Positions 1 through 7,122 are shown, counted from the stretch's first letter. The stretch is DNA of 12,530 nt from Turicibacter sp. (GCA_030531025.1 JAUMTV010000088.1:1-12530), one strand, 5' to 3'. Translations and numbers: made by a program. The notes: generated from the letters alone by a model not told the origin.

Positions 1-569
1 GTGGACCTGGACCAGGTCCTGGGGTTGGCGATGGATTTGGATGGGGAGGAATTGGTTCATTTATTGTGGGTGGTCTAGCAGGTGCTTTTTTAGCAAGTGC
101 TTTTGGGTCTAAAAATGCTCAAGCAGCAGCTCAACCTGCAATCGCACAACCAGTTATGGCGCAACCAGTGGTTCAACCTCTTCCTGTTGCGACACCAATG
201 CCTTATGGATATGCCCCTTATGGTTACAATGGAGCACAAGCTGCTCAAATGCAAAACCAACAAGGACAAAAGCAGATCATTACATCAAGTACTCAAGATG
301 AAGACGAAGAGTTATATCCTGAATTTGATGAATGGATCAAACAAAAGCAACCGATTAAGGAAACACATAGTGTTTATACCATTCCATCACAACCTGTATA
401 TGGGCAACAAGCAGTTTATCAAATACCAATGACACCTTACCAAGGAGCACCTTACCAAGGAGCACCTTATCAGTTGGTGCAACAAGGCGTAGCAAGTTAT
501 CCTATGTCAGTAGGTGGGCGTCCAATGACAACGGCCATGCCATATTATATGTTTCCAGTTCAACAATAA
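1..569 (+). CDS. Gly/Pro/Gln-rich hypothetical protein, 5'-truncated
   Basis: The frame is open from base 3 to TAA at 567-569 with no stop, so the gene begins before the window; a GTG at 66 is available but the coding look extends upstream of it. In order, the visible part shows a glycine-rich start (GPGPGPGVGDGFGWGG), a short hydrophobic stretch with small-residue spacing (FIVGGLAGAFLASAFG) that could be a membrane or glycine-zipper segment, an Ala/Pro/Gln/Tyr-rich low-complexity region, an acidic patch (DEDEELYPEFDEW), and a Tyr/Pro/Gln-rich tail with PYQGA repeats. No catalytic motif is visible. Such composition occurs in spore-coat, surface and cell-envelope proteins of Bacillota, but I cannot assign a family. 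It is followed directly by a terminator shared with the convergent gene. Confidence 0.75.
   Translation, partial: GPGPGPGVGDGFGWGGIGSFIVGGLAGAFLASAFGSKNAQAAAQPAIAQPVMAQPVVQPLPVATPMPYGYAPYGYNGAQAAQMQNQQGQKQIITSSTQDEDEELYPEFDEWIKQKQPIKETHSVYTIPSQPVYGQQAVYQIPMTPYQGAPYQGAPYQLVQQGVASYPMSVGGRPMTTAMPYYMFPVQQ
435..473 (+). repeat. 15-bp in-frame tandem repeat (PYQGA)
   Basis: CCTTACCAAGGAGCA occurs at 435-449 and again identically at 450-464, followed by a partial degenerate copy (CCTTATCAG) at 465-473. Each unit encodes Pro-Tyr-Gln-Gly-Ala. The length is a multiple of three, so a change in copy number would keep the frame. The two identical units suggest recent duplication. Confidence 0.9.
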
Positions 570-590
570 AAGCCCCAGTTTAATCTGAGG

Positions 591-648
591 CACTAAAAAA
601 GGAGCCTATTGATTTTAAACGAATAAGCTCTTTTTTAGTGTTCTTTTT
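591..648. terminator. Bidirectional intrinsic terminator between convergent genes
   Basis: CACTAAAAAAGGAGC (591-605) pairs with GCTCTTTTTTAGTG (627-640), with one bulged G. A/T tracts lie on both sides of the GC core, so it can stop transcription in both directions. A smaller imperfect hairpin (GCCCCAG/CTGAGGC, 572-591) lies just before it. It sits between the stop codons at 569 and 647. Confidence 0.75.
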
Positions 649-1720
649 ATCCTAAGGCTTTTTTTAATGGAAGTTGATAGTTAATGACTGAATAATCAGG
701 CATCACGTGTAGCAATACAGGTCCATCAATCACGAAGATGTTATTTGTATTAGCATGTTTAAGGCGAATAAAAGTTAAGCAAAGTATATGATGATCGTAT
801 TTTTGCATATTTATTGGATCATAGCCACAAATTTTGTAATTACCATGATAACAAATTAATGGTTCTTTTAAAAAAGATTCATAGAGTTCATTTTTATGAG
901 AAAGGTAGTGATGATAGGAAAGACAAAGAGTAGCGTTAGATGTCATTGATAATGAATCAGGCGAGAGTAATCGTGGTTTAATGAGTTCATAAACAGAGTG
1001 CTTCTCTTTAGAAATACAATGTTTAATGAGATGAGGTTCCTGATCAAGTGCAGTTAATAGAAGAGCTCCGGTATAATAGTTGATTTTTCTTGGATAAAAA
1101 AGTTGTTCATCTGGTTCTTTTAAATACTGTAGATACTCTTGGATTTTAGCCTCATAGAGTGAAGAAGAAAGTTGCAAAAGAGCCTTTAGGGCGATATATT
1201 CCGCCATACCTTCACAGGTTTCAATGAGATATTCTTGATGAATAATCGAACCTATAAGTTGTTCATGATGAGTTCGCAGTGCAATAAGCTGGAGTAAGAT
1301 TTGTCGTTTATTAGAAGGTGAGTCATTCATCAATTCATAAATCCAGTGATGTTCCATTAGTTGAAGTTGATGATTAAGTAGATCAGTAGGATACTCAAGG
1401 AGAACTAAATCATTTGGGAACCGTGTTTCATGATTGAGTTTTTGAAAGGCATGAAACATTTCATGAACAATCAAGTAAGTAAGAAGTCTTGGGGCTGTTT
1501 GAAACTCCTTGTCGCTAATTTTCCATATTGCAAATTGCTCTTCATTAAATTTAATTGTTGTGCAACCACGGAAGGAAGAGTGGTAAGGAAGCACTTTATG
1601 ATTTAGAATGATTTTTTCCTGATTATATAAGGCAAAAGGGAAGGGATGGAATCCTTCCCAAAGTTGATTGAAATCAATTTGTTGAAGATAATGTTCAATT
1701 TGTTGATAGAGTTTTTCCAT
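647..1720 (-). CDS. HExxH zinc-metalloprotease-like protein, unassigned
   Basis: A 357-residue soluble protein with no signal peptide or membrane segment. The start is ATG at 1718-1720, because AGAAGGA lies about 7 bases upstream; the longer frame from TTG at 1783 has no such site. Residues 86-90 are HEMFH inside a hydrophobic helix (LIVHEMFHAFQKLN), and about 80 residues later comes E170-GMAEYIA, the arrangement of a gluzincin (two His plus a downstream Glu as zinc ligands, with E87 as catalytic base). This resembles the 'EGxAEY' helix of MA-clan peptidases. The C-terminal half has no motif I recognise. It lies 64 bases downstream of the interrupted cation transporter on the same strand, so the two may be co-transcribed. 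Substrate and role are unknown; proteolytic activity is inferred from the motif only. Confidence 0.8.
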   Translation of the reverse strand: MEKLYQQIEHYLQQIDFNQLWEGFHPFPFALYNQEKIILNHKVLPYHSSFRGCTTIKFNEEQFAIWKISDKEFQTAPRLLTYLIVHEMFHAFQKLNHETRFPNDLVLLEYPTDLLNHQLQLMEHHWIYELMNDSPSNKRQILLQLIALRTHHEQLIGSIIHQEYLIETCEGMAEYIALKALLQLSSSLYEAKIQEYLQYLKEPDEQLFYPRKINYYTGALLLTALDQEPHLIKHCISKEKHSVYELIKPRLLSPDSLSMTSNATLCLSYHHYLSHKNELYESFLKEPLICYHGNYKICGYDPINMQKYDHHILCLTFIRLKHANTNNIFVIDGPVLLHVMPDYSVINYQLPLKKALG

Positions 1721-1784
1721 ACACGGTCCTTCTTTTTGGTTTATTTTTCCATAACCGTAACACGAAATAGAAGAACCAAGCAAG

Positions 1785-2699
1785 TTATTCTTGGGAATAA
1801 TGATATTTACAAGGTGGATCGTCCGGTAGTTTGAGTGGATTAACGTGTACTATACAATGTTTAATTTTATGAATATTTTGGTCAAGCTGATAGTGAACGG
1901 CTTCAGCAATCGCATGTGCATCAATTAAACTGAGCGTAGGATCAACTGAAATTTCTAAATCAACATAAATTCGATTTGAATGAATTCTTGTTTTTAAGGA
2001 ATCAATGGATAAAACACCATCAACGGATTGGATGTACTTAATAATCTCATCAATCACTTCAGGGCTAGCAGTTTTATCAATGACTTGATTCGTCGCATCA
2101 ACAAATATATCAATTGCAACTTTTAAGATGATAATGGTAATAACAAGCGCAGCTAGTGGATCTAAAATAGGATATCCAAGACGCGCTCTTAGAGTCCCAA
2201 TTAAGGCTCCAATTGAGGACAGAGCATCACTTCGATGATGCCAAGCATCTGCTGCTAGTGCAGTTGACTCAATTTTTTTTGCTTGTCTCATCGTATAATG
2301 ATACATCCATTCTTTAACTGCAATAGATAAAATAGCGGCCCAGAGTGCAATCATCTGAGGTTCACCATAACTTTCTGAAATAATAGTTTGTGTAGCAGAA
2401 AATTCGATAGATAATCCAGTCATGAATAAGAGAAAGGCTGATATTTCACTTGAGAGAGCTTCAAACTTTTCATGTCTATAAGGATGTTCATAATCAGCAG
2501 TTTTTTGAGAAATTTTAAGACCAATAAAGACCCCAATTGAACTGATAACATTAGAAAGAAAATGAACGCCATCTGAAATCATCGAAGCACTATGACCTAT
2601 AAATCCCGCTACTAATTTTATTAAAGATCAGAAAACGTTCATGATGACTGTTATGAAAATTGTTCGGTTTCCGATTTGTTTTTGAGTAAGATTGTTCAT
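1785..2699 (-). pseudogene. Cation diffusion facilitator transporter, interrupted by in-frame TGA
   Basis: CDF-family metal/proton antiporter (exports Zn, Fe or Mn; which one cannot be told). The natural start is ATG at 2697-2699, preceded by GAGGTGAT. The frame reads MNNLTQKQIGNRTIFITVIMNVF, then TGA at 2628-2630 (codon 24), then SLIKLVAGFIGHSASMISDGVH and on to TAA at 1785, 304 codons in all, a normal family length. The stop falls in transmembrane helix 1 where Leu (TTA) is usual. TM5 keeps the metal motif AADAWHHRSDALSS (H154xxxD158), and the C-terminal cytoplasmic domain (VDGVLSIDSLKTRIHSN...IKHCIVHVNP) is intact. TM2 reads SDGVHFLSN: the usual Asp at position 50 is Asn (AAT). The next in-frame ATG, at 2582, has no clear ribosome binding site and would give a 265-residue protein lacking TM1. 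Point mutation, readthrough or sequence error are all possible. Confidence 0.85.
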
Positions 2700-2807
2700 C
2701 AAAATCACCTCTACTTTTTATCGTTAGGATAACCTATGAGAAAAAATAAGGAGATGTGCCCAGCGATGTATAATAAATCAATTATTTTACATATTAAGGG
2801 TATCTTG

Positions 2808-2993
2808 ATGATAAAGGATGGATTTTACGTGTATGATGTTTTACTAATCCAAATTTCATTGATTCTCTGTGTCATTCTAGTTGTTTTAATTGGACTGATT
2901 TATTTATTAGCCTATGATAAACAGCAAAAAAGACAAGTGTTATTTGAACAACAGGAAGATGAACGAAAAAAAGGTAATCCTTTTCTTTTTTAA
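2808..2993 (+). CDS. Small single-pass membrane protein, hypothetical
   Basis: About 61 residues. A short N-terminus is followed by one strong hydrophobic helix (LLIQISLILCVILVVLIGLIYLL) and a charged, Gln/Lys/Glu-rich cytoplasmic tail (YDKQQKRQVLFEQQEDERKKGN). Three starts are possible. ATG 2736 has AGGA 6 bases upstream. ATG 2808 has AAGGG 7 bases upstream. GTG 2829 has AAAGGATGG 7 bases upstream, the closest match to the anti-SD. A TATAAT at 2769-2774 would put the transcript start near 2781, which favours 2808 or 2829. No family recognised. Its 3' end forms half of a terminator shared with the convergent peptidase-like gene. Confidence 0.6.
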   Translation: MIKDGFYVYDVLLIQISLILCVILVVLIGLIYLLAYDKQQKRQVLFEQQEDERKKGNPFLF

Positions 2994-3008
2994 GGATTAC
3001 CTTTTTTC
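2965..3008. terminator. Bidirectional terminator embedded in two coding 3' ends
   Basis: AAAAAAGGTAATCCTT (2967-2982) and AAGGATTACCTTTTTT (2992-3007) are perfect inverted repeats of 16 bp around a 9-base loop, with A and T tracts on the outer arms for both directions. The plus gene stops at 2993 and the minus gene at 2997, so most of each arm is coding sequence. Confidence 0.9.
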
Positions 3009-3599
3009 AATAACAAAGTATAGATGATTAAAAATTGGGAGTCCATTATCCCACATACTTAAAAAATAATCCGTACTTAACGTACGATTTCCCGGTAATG
3101 ATTCATTCTCATCCGTTTCACGTAATGAATCAAAGAAATATACTTCTTGAAGGGTATCATTATACCCAACGACCGTCATATAATGTTGCCAATTTAAATG
3201 ATCTCCAACTAAGACAATAATAGGTGTCCCTTTTGTTAATTGTGTTTTTAATGTTTCAAAAGTACCTGTATACATTTTGACTTGATAAGGGGTATCTTTA
3301 AAATAATCTAAAATCCCTTTAGGTAAGACGTAACCTGAAAAGGGTAATTTATAATTAAACTCATCATAAAGGGCAAGCCCTGTTTTATTTTCTCCAAAAT
3401 GACGAAGGACATAAGCACTTGAAAAAGCGGAACATTCATTAACTACTTGTGTTTCAAAGCTATTTTCTTGTGTAATTGTAAATGAATCTGGATAATTCAC
3501 GTTTATCTTATCATTTGTTGGAAATGGCGTAATACAATAAAGACCAAAGGTTAAGATTGCGAGTAAAGGTAGTAGCCCCCATAGTAAATATCGTTTCAT
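2997..3599 (-). CDS. Membrane-anchored C39/papain-like cysteine peptidase homologue
   Basis: 200 residues. Residues 1-22 (MKRYLLWGLLPLLAILTFGL) are a basic start plus hydrophobic segment, a signal peptide or N-terminal anchor; there is no good lipobox. The rest is extracytoplasmic. Candidate catalytic residues fit the papain-like C39 fold: Q51 and C56 in QVVNECSAFSSAYVLRHFG, His139 in WQHYMTVVGYND, and Asp157 in VYFFDS. The block GTPIIVLVGDHLNWQHYMTVVGY is typical of the 'C39-like' families found as stand-alone secreted proteins in Firmicutes. The ATG is preceded by GGGAGGA at 6 bases. The ATP-binding exporter domains of bacteriocin C39 peptidases are absent and no bacteriocin gene is nearby, so a peptide-export role is not supported; the substrate is unknown. 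Confidence 0.72.
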   Translation of the reverse strand: MKRYLLWGLLPLLAILTFGLYCITPFPTNDKINVNYPDSFTITQENSFETQVVNECSAFSSAYVLRHFGENKTGLALYDEFNYKLPFSGYVLPKGILDYFKDTPYQVKMYTGTFETLKTQLTKGTPIIVLVGDHLNWQHYMTVVGYNDTLQEVYFFDSLRETDENESLPGNRTLSTDYFLSMWDNGLPIFNHLYFVIEKR

Positions 3600-3626
3600 G
3601 ATAAATCCTCCCTGCTTTTTTATATC

Positions 3627-3635
3627 ATTATATCA
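3627..3635 (-). promoter_or_regulatory. Extended -10 promoter of the C39-like gene
   Basis: Read on the minus strand, TGATATAAT is a perfect TGn-TATAAT extended -10 about 28 bases upstream of the ATG. The -35 position (TTTCCA, 17 bases further up) is weak, as is common with extended -10 elements. Confidence 0.65.
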
Positions 3636-3688
3636 TAACTTCTTAATTTTGGAAAAATCGGTGAAACATAGTCTTTTTAAGTCGGAAG

Positions 3689-3697
3689 TGATACAAT
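3689..3697 (+). promoter_or_regulatory. Extended -10 promoter of topB
   Basis: TGATACAAT fits TGn-TAtAAT. Transcription would start near 3704, so the ATG at 3695-3698, which overlaps the -10, cannot be the translation start. It leaves a leader of about 28 bases carrying AAAGGAAGG. It is divergent from the promoter of the C39-like gene about 60 bases away. Confidence 0.6.
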
Positions 3698-3731
3698 GAA
3701 TAAGAATTTAGATAAAGGAAGGATGTTAAAA

Positions 3732-5900
3732 ATGGGCAAACAATTAGTGTTGGCTGAAAAACCATCCGTTGGACGTGATATCGCACGCGTCTTAAATTGT
3801 ACAAAGCAAGGTAATGGTTATTTAGAAGGAAAAGATTATATCGTAACTTGGGCACTAGGTCACTTAGTAACACTTGCCGATCCAGAAGCTTACGATCCGA
3901 AATATAAATCATGGCAGCTTGAAGATTTACCGATGCTACCTAAAGAGTTTAAATTAGTCGTGATTCCAAAAACAGCAAAACAATTTAAAGCAGTTAAAGC
4001 ACAAATGTTACGTAAAGATGTGACAGAAATCATTATTGCAACAGATGCAGGGCGTGAAGGAGAGTTAGTAGCGCGCTGGATTATTGATAAAGCTTCAGTG
4101 AAAAAGCCAATCAAACGTTTATGGATTTCATCTGTTACGGATAAAGCGATTAAAGAAGGATTTAAAAACTTAAAGGATGGTCGCAAGTATGATTCTCTTT
4201 ATTCATCAGCCATTGCTCGTTCAGAAGCAGATTGGATTGTTGGGATGAATGCGACACGTGCATTAACAACGAAACATAATGCTCAACTTTCTTGTGGACG
4301 TGTTCAAACCCCGACACTTGCGATGATTGCAAAACGTGAAGAAGAGATTAAACAGTTTAAGCCAAAATCTTACTATGGATTAACCGCTATAACAGAAGGT
4401 ATTAAATGGACGTGGCAAAATCAAAAATCAAAAGATGTTAAAACATTTAATGAAGCGTACATTCAGCAATTAGTAAAGTCATTACAAGGTGAAGTGCTAC
4501 AAGTTCAAAAAGTGGTTAAAGTCGAGAAAAAGACTTATGCACCAGGCCTTTATGATTTAACAGAGTTACAACGTGATGCCAACCGAATCTTTGGATTCTC
4601 AGCTAAAGAAACCTTATCGATTATGCAAAAATTATATGAGCATCATAAGGTCTTAACGTATCCTCGCACAGATTCACGCTATCTTTCATCAGATCTTGTG
4701 GAGACGTTACCCGAACGTTTAAAAGCTATCGCCATTGGTCCTTATCGTGGGATAGCTAATCAATTATTAAAATCAAAAATTGTGACAAATAAATCATTTG
4801 TAGATGATAAAAAGGTCAGCGATCATCACGCGATTATCCCAACCGAACAAACCGCGTTATTAAGTGATTTAAGTGATAAGGAACGTAAGATTTTTGATTT
4901 AGTTGTCAAACGTTTCTTAGCGGTTTTATCCAAACCATTCGTTTATGAACAAACCACTTTAACTGCTAAGATTTCAAATGAGACATTTATAGCAAAAGGA
5001 AAGCGCGTGATTTCACAAGGGTTTAAAGAAATTTATGCAACTCATGATGAAGAATCTGATGATCATCAAAATTTACCTCTGATTGATGAGGGAGACGTTT
5101 TACCAATTACTAAGCTCATTCAAACGACGGGACGTACACAGCCACCGGCTTATTTTAATGAGGGAACGTTATTATCCGCGATGGAAAATCCAGCTCGGTT
5201 TATGAATGGTGCCTCGAAAGAATTAGTGAAGACTTTAAATGAAACAGGTGGACTTGGAACGGTTGCGACAAGAGCAGATATTATTGAAAAACTATTTAAT
5301 AGTTTCATGATTGAAAAACGTGGTCAAGATATTTATTTGACATCAAAAGGACGACAATTGTTAGAATTGGCTCCTGCAGATTTAAAGTCACCTGAATTAA
5401 CGGGTGAGTGGGAACAAAAGTTAAGTGATATAGCGAGTGGAAAATTAAAACGTCAAACGTTTGTGAATCAAATGCGTCAATATGCTGAGTCTATCGTTGG
5501 GGAAATTAAAAGTAGTGAAGCTAGCTATAAACATGATAATATCACGACAACGAAGTGTTCGGAATGTGGGAAGCCGATGTTAGCGGTGAATGGAAAACGT
5601 GGTAAAATGCTCGTTTGTCAAGACCGTGAATGTGGTACACGAAAAACAGTGTCTCAAATTACAAATTCTCGTTGTCCAAAGTGCCATAAGAAGTTAGAAC
5701 TTCGCGGTGAAGGTGAAAATCGAATGTTTGCTTGTGTGTGTGGTCATCGTGAAAAGCTGAGTACGTATAATAAACGTAAGCAAGAACAGAAAAAGCAAGG
5801 AAGTAAGCGCGATGTTCAAAAGTATTTACGTGAACAAGAAAAAAGTGCCGAACCGATGAATTCAGCACTTGCTGATGCTCTAGCTAACTTAAAACTATAA
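3732..5900 (+). CDS. topB: DNA topoisomerase III
   Basis: Type IA topoisomerase, 722 residues, close to the usual length for Bacillota TopB. It cuts one DNA strand through a tyrosine link, decatenates DNA and resolves recombination or replication intermediates in the cytoplasm. The start at 3732 is chosen because AAAGGAAGG (3714-3722) lies 9 bases upstream and because the promoter -10 overlaps the earlier in-frame ATG at 3696. The N-terminal Toprim domain shows E9 in VLAEKPSVGRD and D104 in ATDAGREGE. The active-site tyrosine is Y310 in LTYPRTDSRYLSSD. SCGRVQTPTLAMI (187-199) and the GTVATRADIIEKLF block are also typical. The C-terminus has two Cys clusters (CSECG...CQDREC and CPKCHKK...CVCG), probably zinc ribbons that bind DNA, then a Lys/Gln-rich tail. 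Monocistronic, ending at a terminator. Nothing unusual. Confidence 0.97.
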   Translation: MGKQLVLAEKPSVGRDIARVLNCTKQGNGYLEGKDYIVTWALGHLVTLADPEAYDPKYKSWQLEDLPMLPKEFKLVVIPKTAKQFKAVKAQMLRKDVTEIIIATDAGREGELVARWIIDKASVKKPIKRLWISSVTDKAIKEGFKNLKDGRKYDSLYSSAIARSEADWIVGMNATRALTTKHNAQLSCGRVQTPTLAMIAKREEEIKQFKPKSYYGLTAITEGIKWTWQNQKSKDVKTFNEAYIQQLVKSLQGEVLQVQKVVKVEKKTYAPGLYDLTELQRDANRIFGFSAKETLSIMQKLYEHHKVLTYPRTDSRYLSSDLVETLPERLKAIAIGPYRGIANQLLKSKIVTNKSFVDDKKVSDHHAIIPTEQTALLSDLSDKERKIFDLVVKRFLAVLSKPFVYEQTTLTAKISNETFIAKGKRVISQGFKEIYATHDEESDDHQNLPLIDEGDVLPITKLIQTTGRTQPPAYFNEGTLLSAMENPARFMNGASKELVKTLNETGGLGTVATRADIIEKLFNSFMIEKRGQDIYLTSKGRQLLELAPADLKSPELTGEWEQKLSDIASGKLKRQTFVNQMRQYAESIVGEIKSSEASYKHDNITTTKCSECGKPMLAVNGKRGKMLVCQDRECGTRKTVSQITNSRCPKCHKKLELRGEGENRMFACVCGHREKLSTYNKRKQEQKKQGSKRDVQKYLREQEKSAEPMNSALADALANLKL

Positions 5901-5904
5901 CAGT

Positions 5905-5935
5905 AAGCCTCTCTTTTGAAGAGGCTTTTTCTTTT
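5905..5935 (+). terminator. Intrinsic terminator of topB
   Basis: AAGCCTCT (5905-5912) pairs with AGAGGCTT (5920-5927) around a 7-base loop, followed by TTTTTCTTTT, 4 bases after the topB stop. Confidence 0.9.
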
Positions 5936-6258
5936 GAAATTTCGATGATAGTTAACTATAAAGCTATTAATATGCAAAACTAATTCCGATTAATTTCCAG
6001 TTATAAAATAGCCAGTAAAAATAAAGGGAATTAACCCAATTATTGATTTAAGTAAGTTCTCAACCTTGGATTAACACAGAGAAAATGGTTTGATTTTCAT
6101 AAATTACATTGAAAATTACATAGAATAATTAGCTATTTACAATATAGAAAAAATTTAAAAAAACTGCCCATTAATAGTAATAAAGGAGGTAATGAATAAA
6201 AAACTTTGCTTATATGAGAAGAGATTGGGTTGTTTTTTAGCAAGTTGAAAAATGAAAG
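5936..6258. other. AT-rich gap without a convincing gene
   Basis: No frame on either strand looks coding. The one notable element is a perfect ribosome binding site, AAAGGAGG at 6182-6189. The next ATG (6192) is only 2 bases away and opens an 18-codon frame (MNKKLCLYEKRLGCFLAS, TGA). It could be a decayed small gene or leader peptide; I see no other repeat or RNA structure of note. Confidence 0.6.
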
Positions 6259-6287
6259 TTGAAATGAAAGAGTTTTATTTATATAAT
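6259..6287 (+). promoter_or_regulatory. Sigma-A type promoter for the RpiR regulator
   Basis: TTGAAA (6259-6264), a 17-base spacer, then TATAAT (6282-6287). The predicted start near 6294 gives a leader of about 85 bases before the ATG at 6379. The leader contains an inverted repeat, CCACCT (6348-6353) with AGGTG (6361-6365), just before the ribosome binding site. Confidence 0.75.
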
Positions 6288-6378
6288 GAAAAGAAAGTTA
6301 AAATAAAAGATGAATAAATCATAGTGAGGGGTCAAGTACCATATAAGCCACCTTTTAATGAGGTGTGGAGGGGAAAAT

Positions 6379-7122
6379 ATGTTTAAGTGTCAAGAGATTA
6401 AATCGTTAAATGAATTAGAATTAGAAGTTTATAATTATATTGTAAGGCATCAAGAACAAGTTGTTGAGATGAAAATAAGAGAATTAGCAGAAGCCGCCCA
6501 TGTCTCAACAACAACCGTTTTACGTTTTTGTAAAAAAGTTGGATGTAACGGATATTCGGAGTTTAAATTAAAATATAAAATGTATTTGGCTCAGACGCCA
6601 AATGAAACTAAATTAGGAGATATGGGGATCTTATTAGATTTTTTTAAACGAACAGAATCTGATGACTTTAATAAAAAACTAGATGAGGTAGCAAGCTTAT
6701 TATATTACGCTCAAAAAATTATTTTTATTGGTATTGGAAATTCAGGAATATTAGCCAAATATGGGGCACGATATCTTTCAAGTGTTGGAAAGTTAGCGCA
6801 ACATATTGATGATCCTTATTATCCGGTTCCACCAGGGTATTATGATGCATCTGTTATTATTGCCCTTTCTGTTTCCGGAGAGACTGATCAGACGATCGAA
6901 CAGTTAAAACGATTTACTAGTTTTAATTGTGCGATTATTGCGATTACTAGTAGTGAAACGAGTACGATTGCTAAAATGTCGGATGTTACTGTAACCTATT
7001 ATGTGCCGATGGATCGAATAAGATTGGAAGTAGATTTAACGACGCAAGTACCAGCCATTTATATTTTAGAGAAACTAGGGAAAAAGGTGCAATCCCTTTT
7101 ATGCCATCAAGCAGTTCTCTAA
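6379..7122 (+). CDS. RpiR/MurR-family transcriptional regulator
   Basis: 247 residues from ATG 6379, which has GGAGGGG 5-6 bases upstream; the longer frame from 6358 has no such site. The N-terminal domain (about 1-75) is the RpiR-type helix-turn-helix: MKIRELAEAAHVSTTTVLRFCKK (31-53), then GCNGYSEFKLKYK. The C-terminal SIS domain (about 110-235) shows IIFIGIGNSGILAKYGARYL and VIIALSVSGETDQTIEQLKR, a fold that binds phosphosugars in this family. It stands directly upstream of the beta-glucoside PTS operon on the same strand but has its own promoter and terminator, so it is probably the local regulator sensing a phosphorylated sugar. Repressor or activator cannot be told. No PRD/antiterminator of the LicT/BglG type is present, although such regulators are common for beta-glucosides. 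Confidence 0.92.
   Translation: MFKCQEIKSLNELELEVYNYIVRHQEQVVEMKIRELAEAAHVSTTTVLRFCKKVGCNGYSEFKLKYKMYLAQTPNETKLGDMGILLDFFKRTESDDFNKKLDEVASLLYYAQKIIFIGIGNSGILAKYGARYLSSVGKLAQHIDDPYYPVPPGYYDASVIIALSVSGETDQTIEQLKRFTSFNCAIIAITSSETSTIAKMSDVTVTYYVPMDRIRLEVDLTTQVPAIYILEKLGKKVQSLLCHQAVL

Noticed and set aside
97..432. Alternative plus-strand frame within the first gene
   Set aside because: It has no ribosome binding site and an unnatural Gln/Leu-rich composition caused by reading the Pro/Gln-rich gene out of frame.
1785..1800. Perfect small hairpin TTATTC-TTGG-GAATAA at the CDF stop codon, as a terminator
   Set aside because: The stem is AT-rich and only 6 bp, and no T-run follows on the minus strand, so it is unlikely to stop transcription before the HExxH gene.
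1646..1834. Plus-strand frame opposite the junction of the CDF and HExxH genes
   Set aside because: It overlaps two better supported minus-strand genes and lacks a ribosome binding site or recognisable protein features.
2997..3599. C39-like protein as part of a bacteriocin export system
   Set aside because: No ABC exporter, leader peptide with a double-glycine site or immunity gene is seen in the window.
5659..5868. Minus-strand frame inside topB
   Set aside because: It is the shadow of the topB C-terminus; the plus frame has zinc-ribbon motifs and a ribosome binding site, the minus frame has neither.
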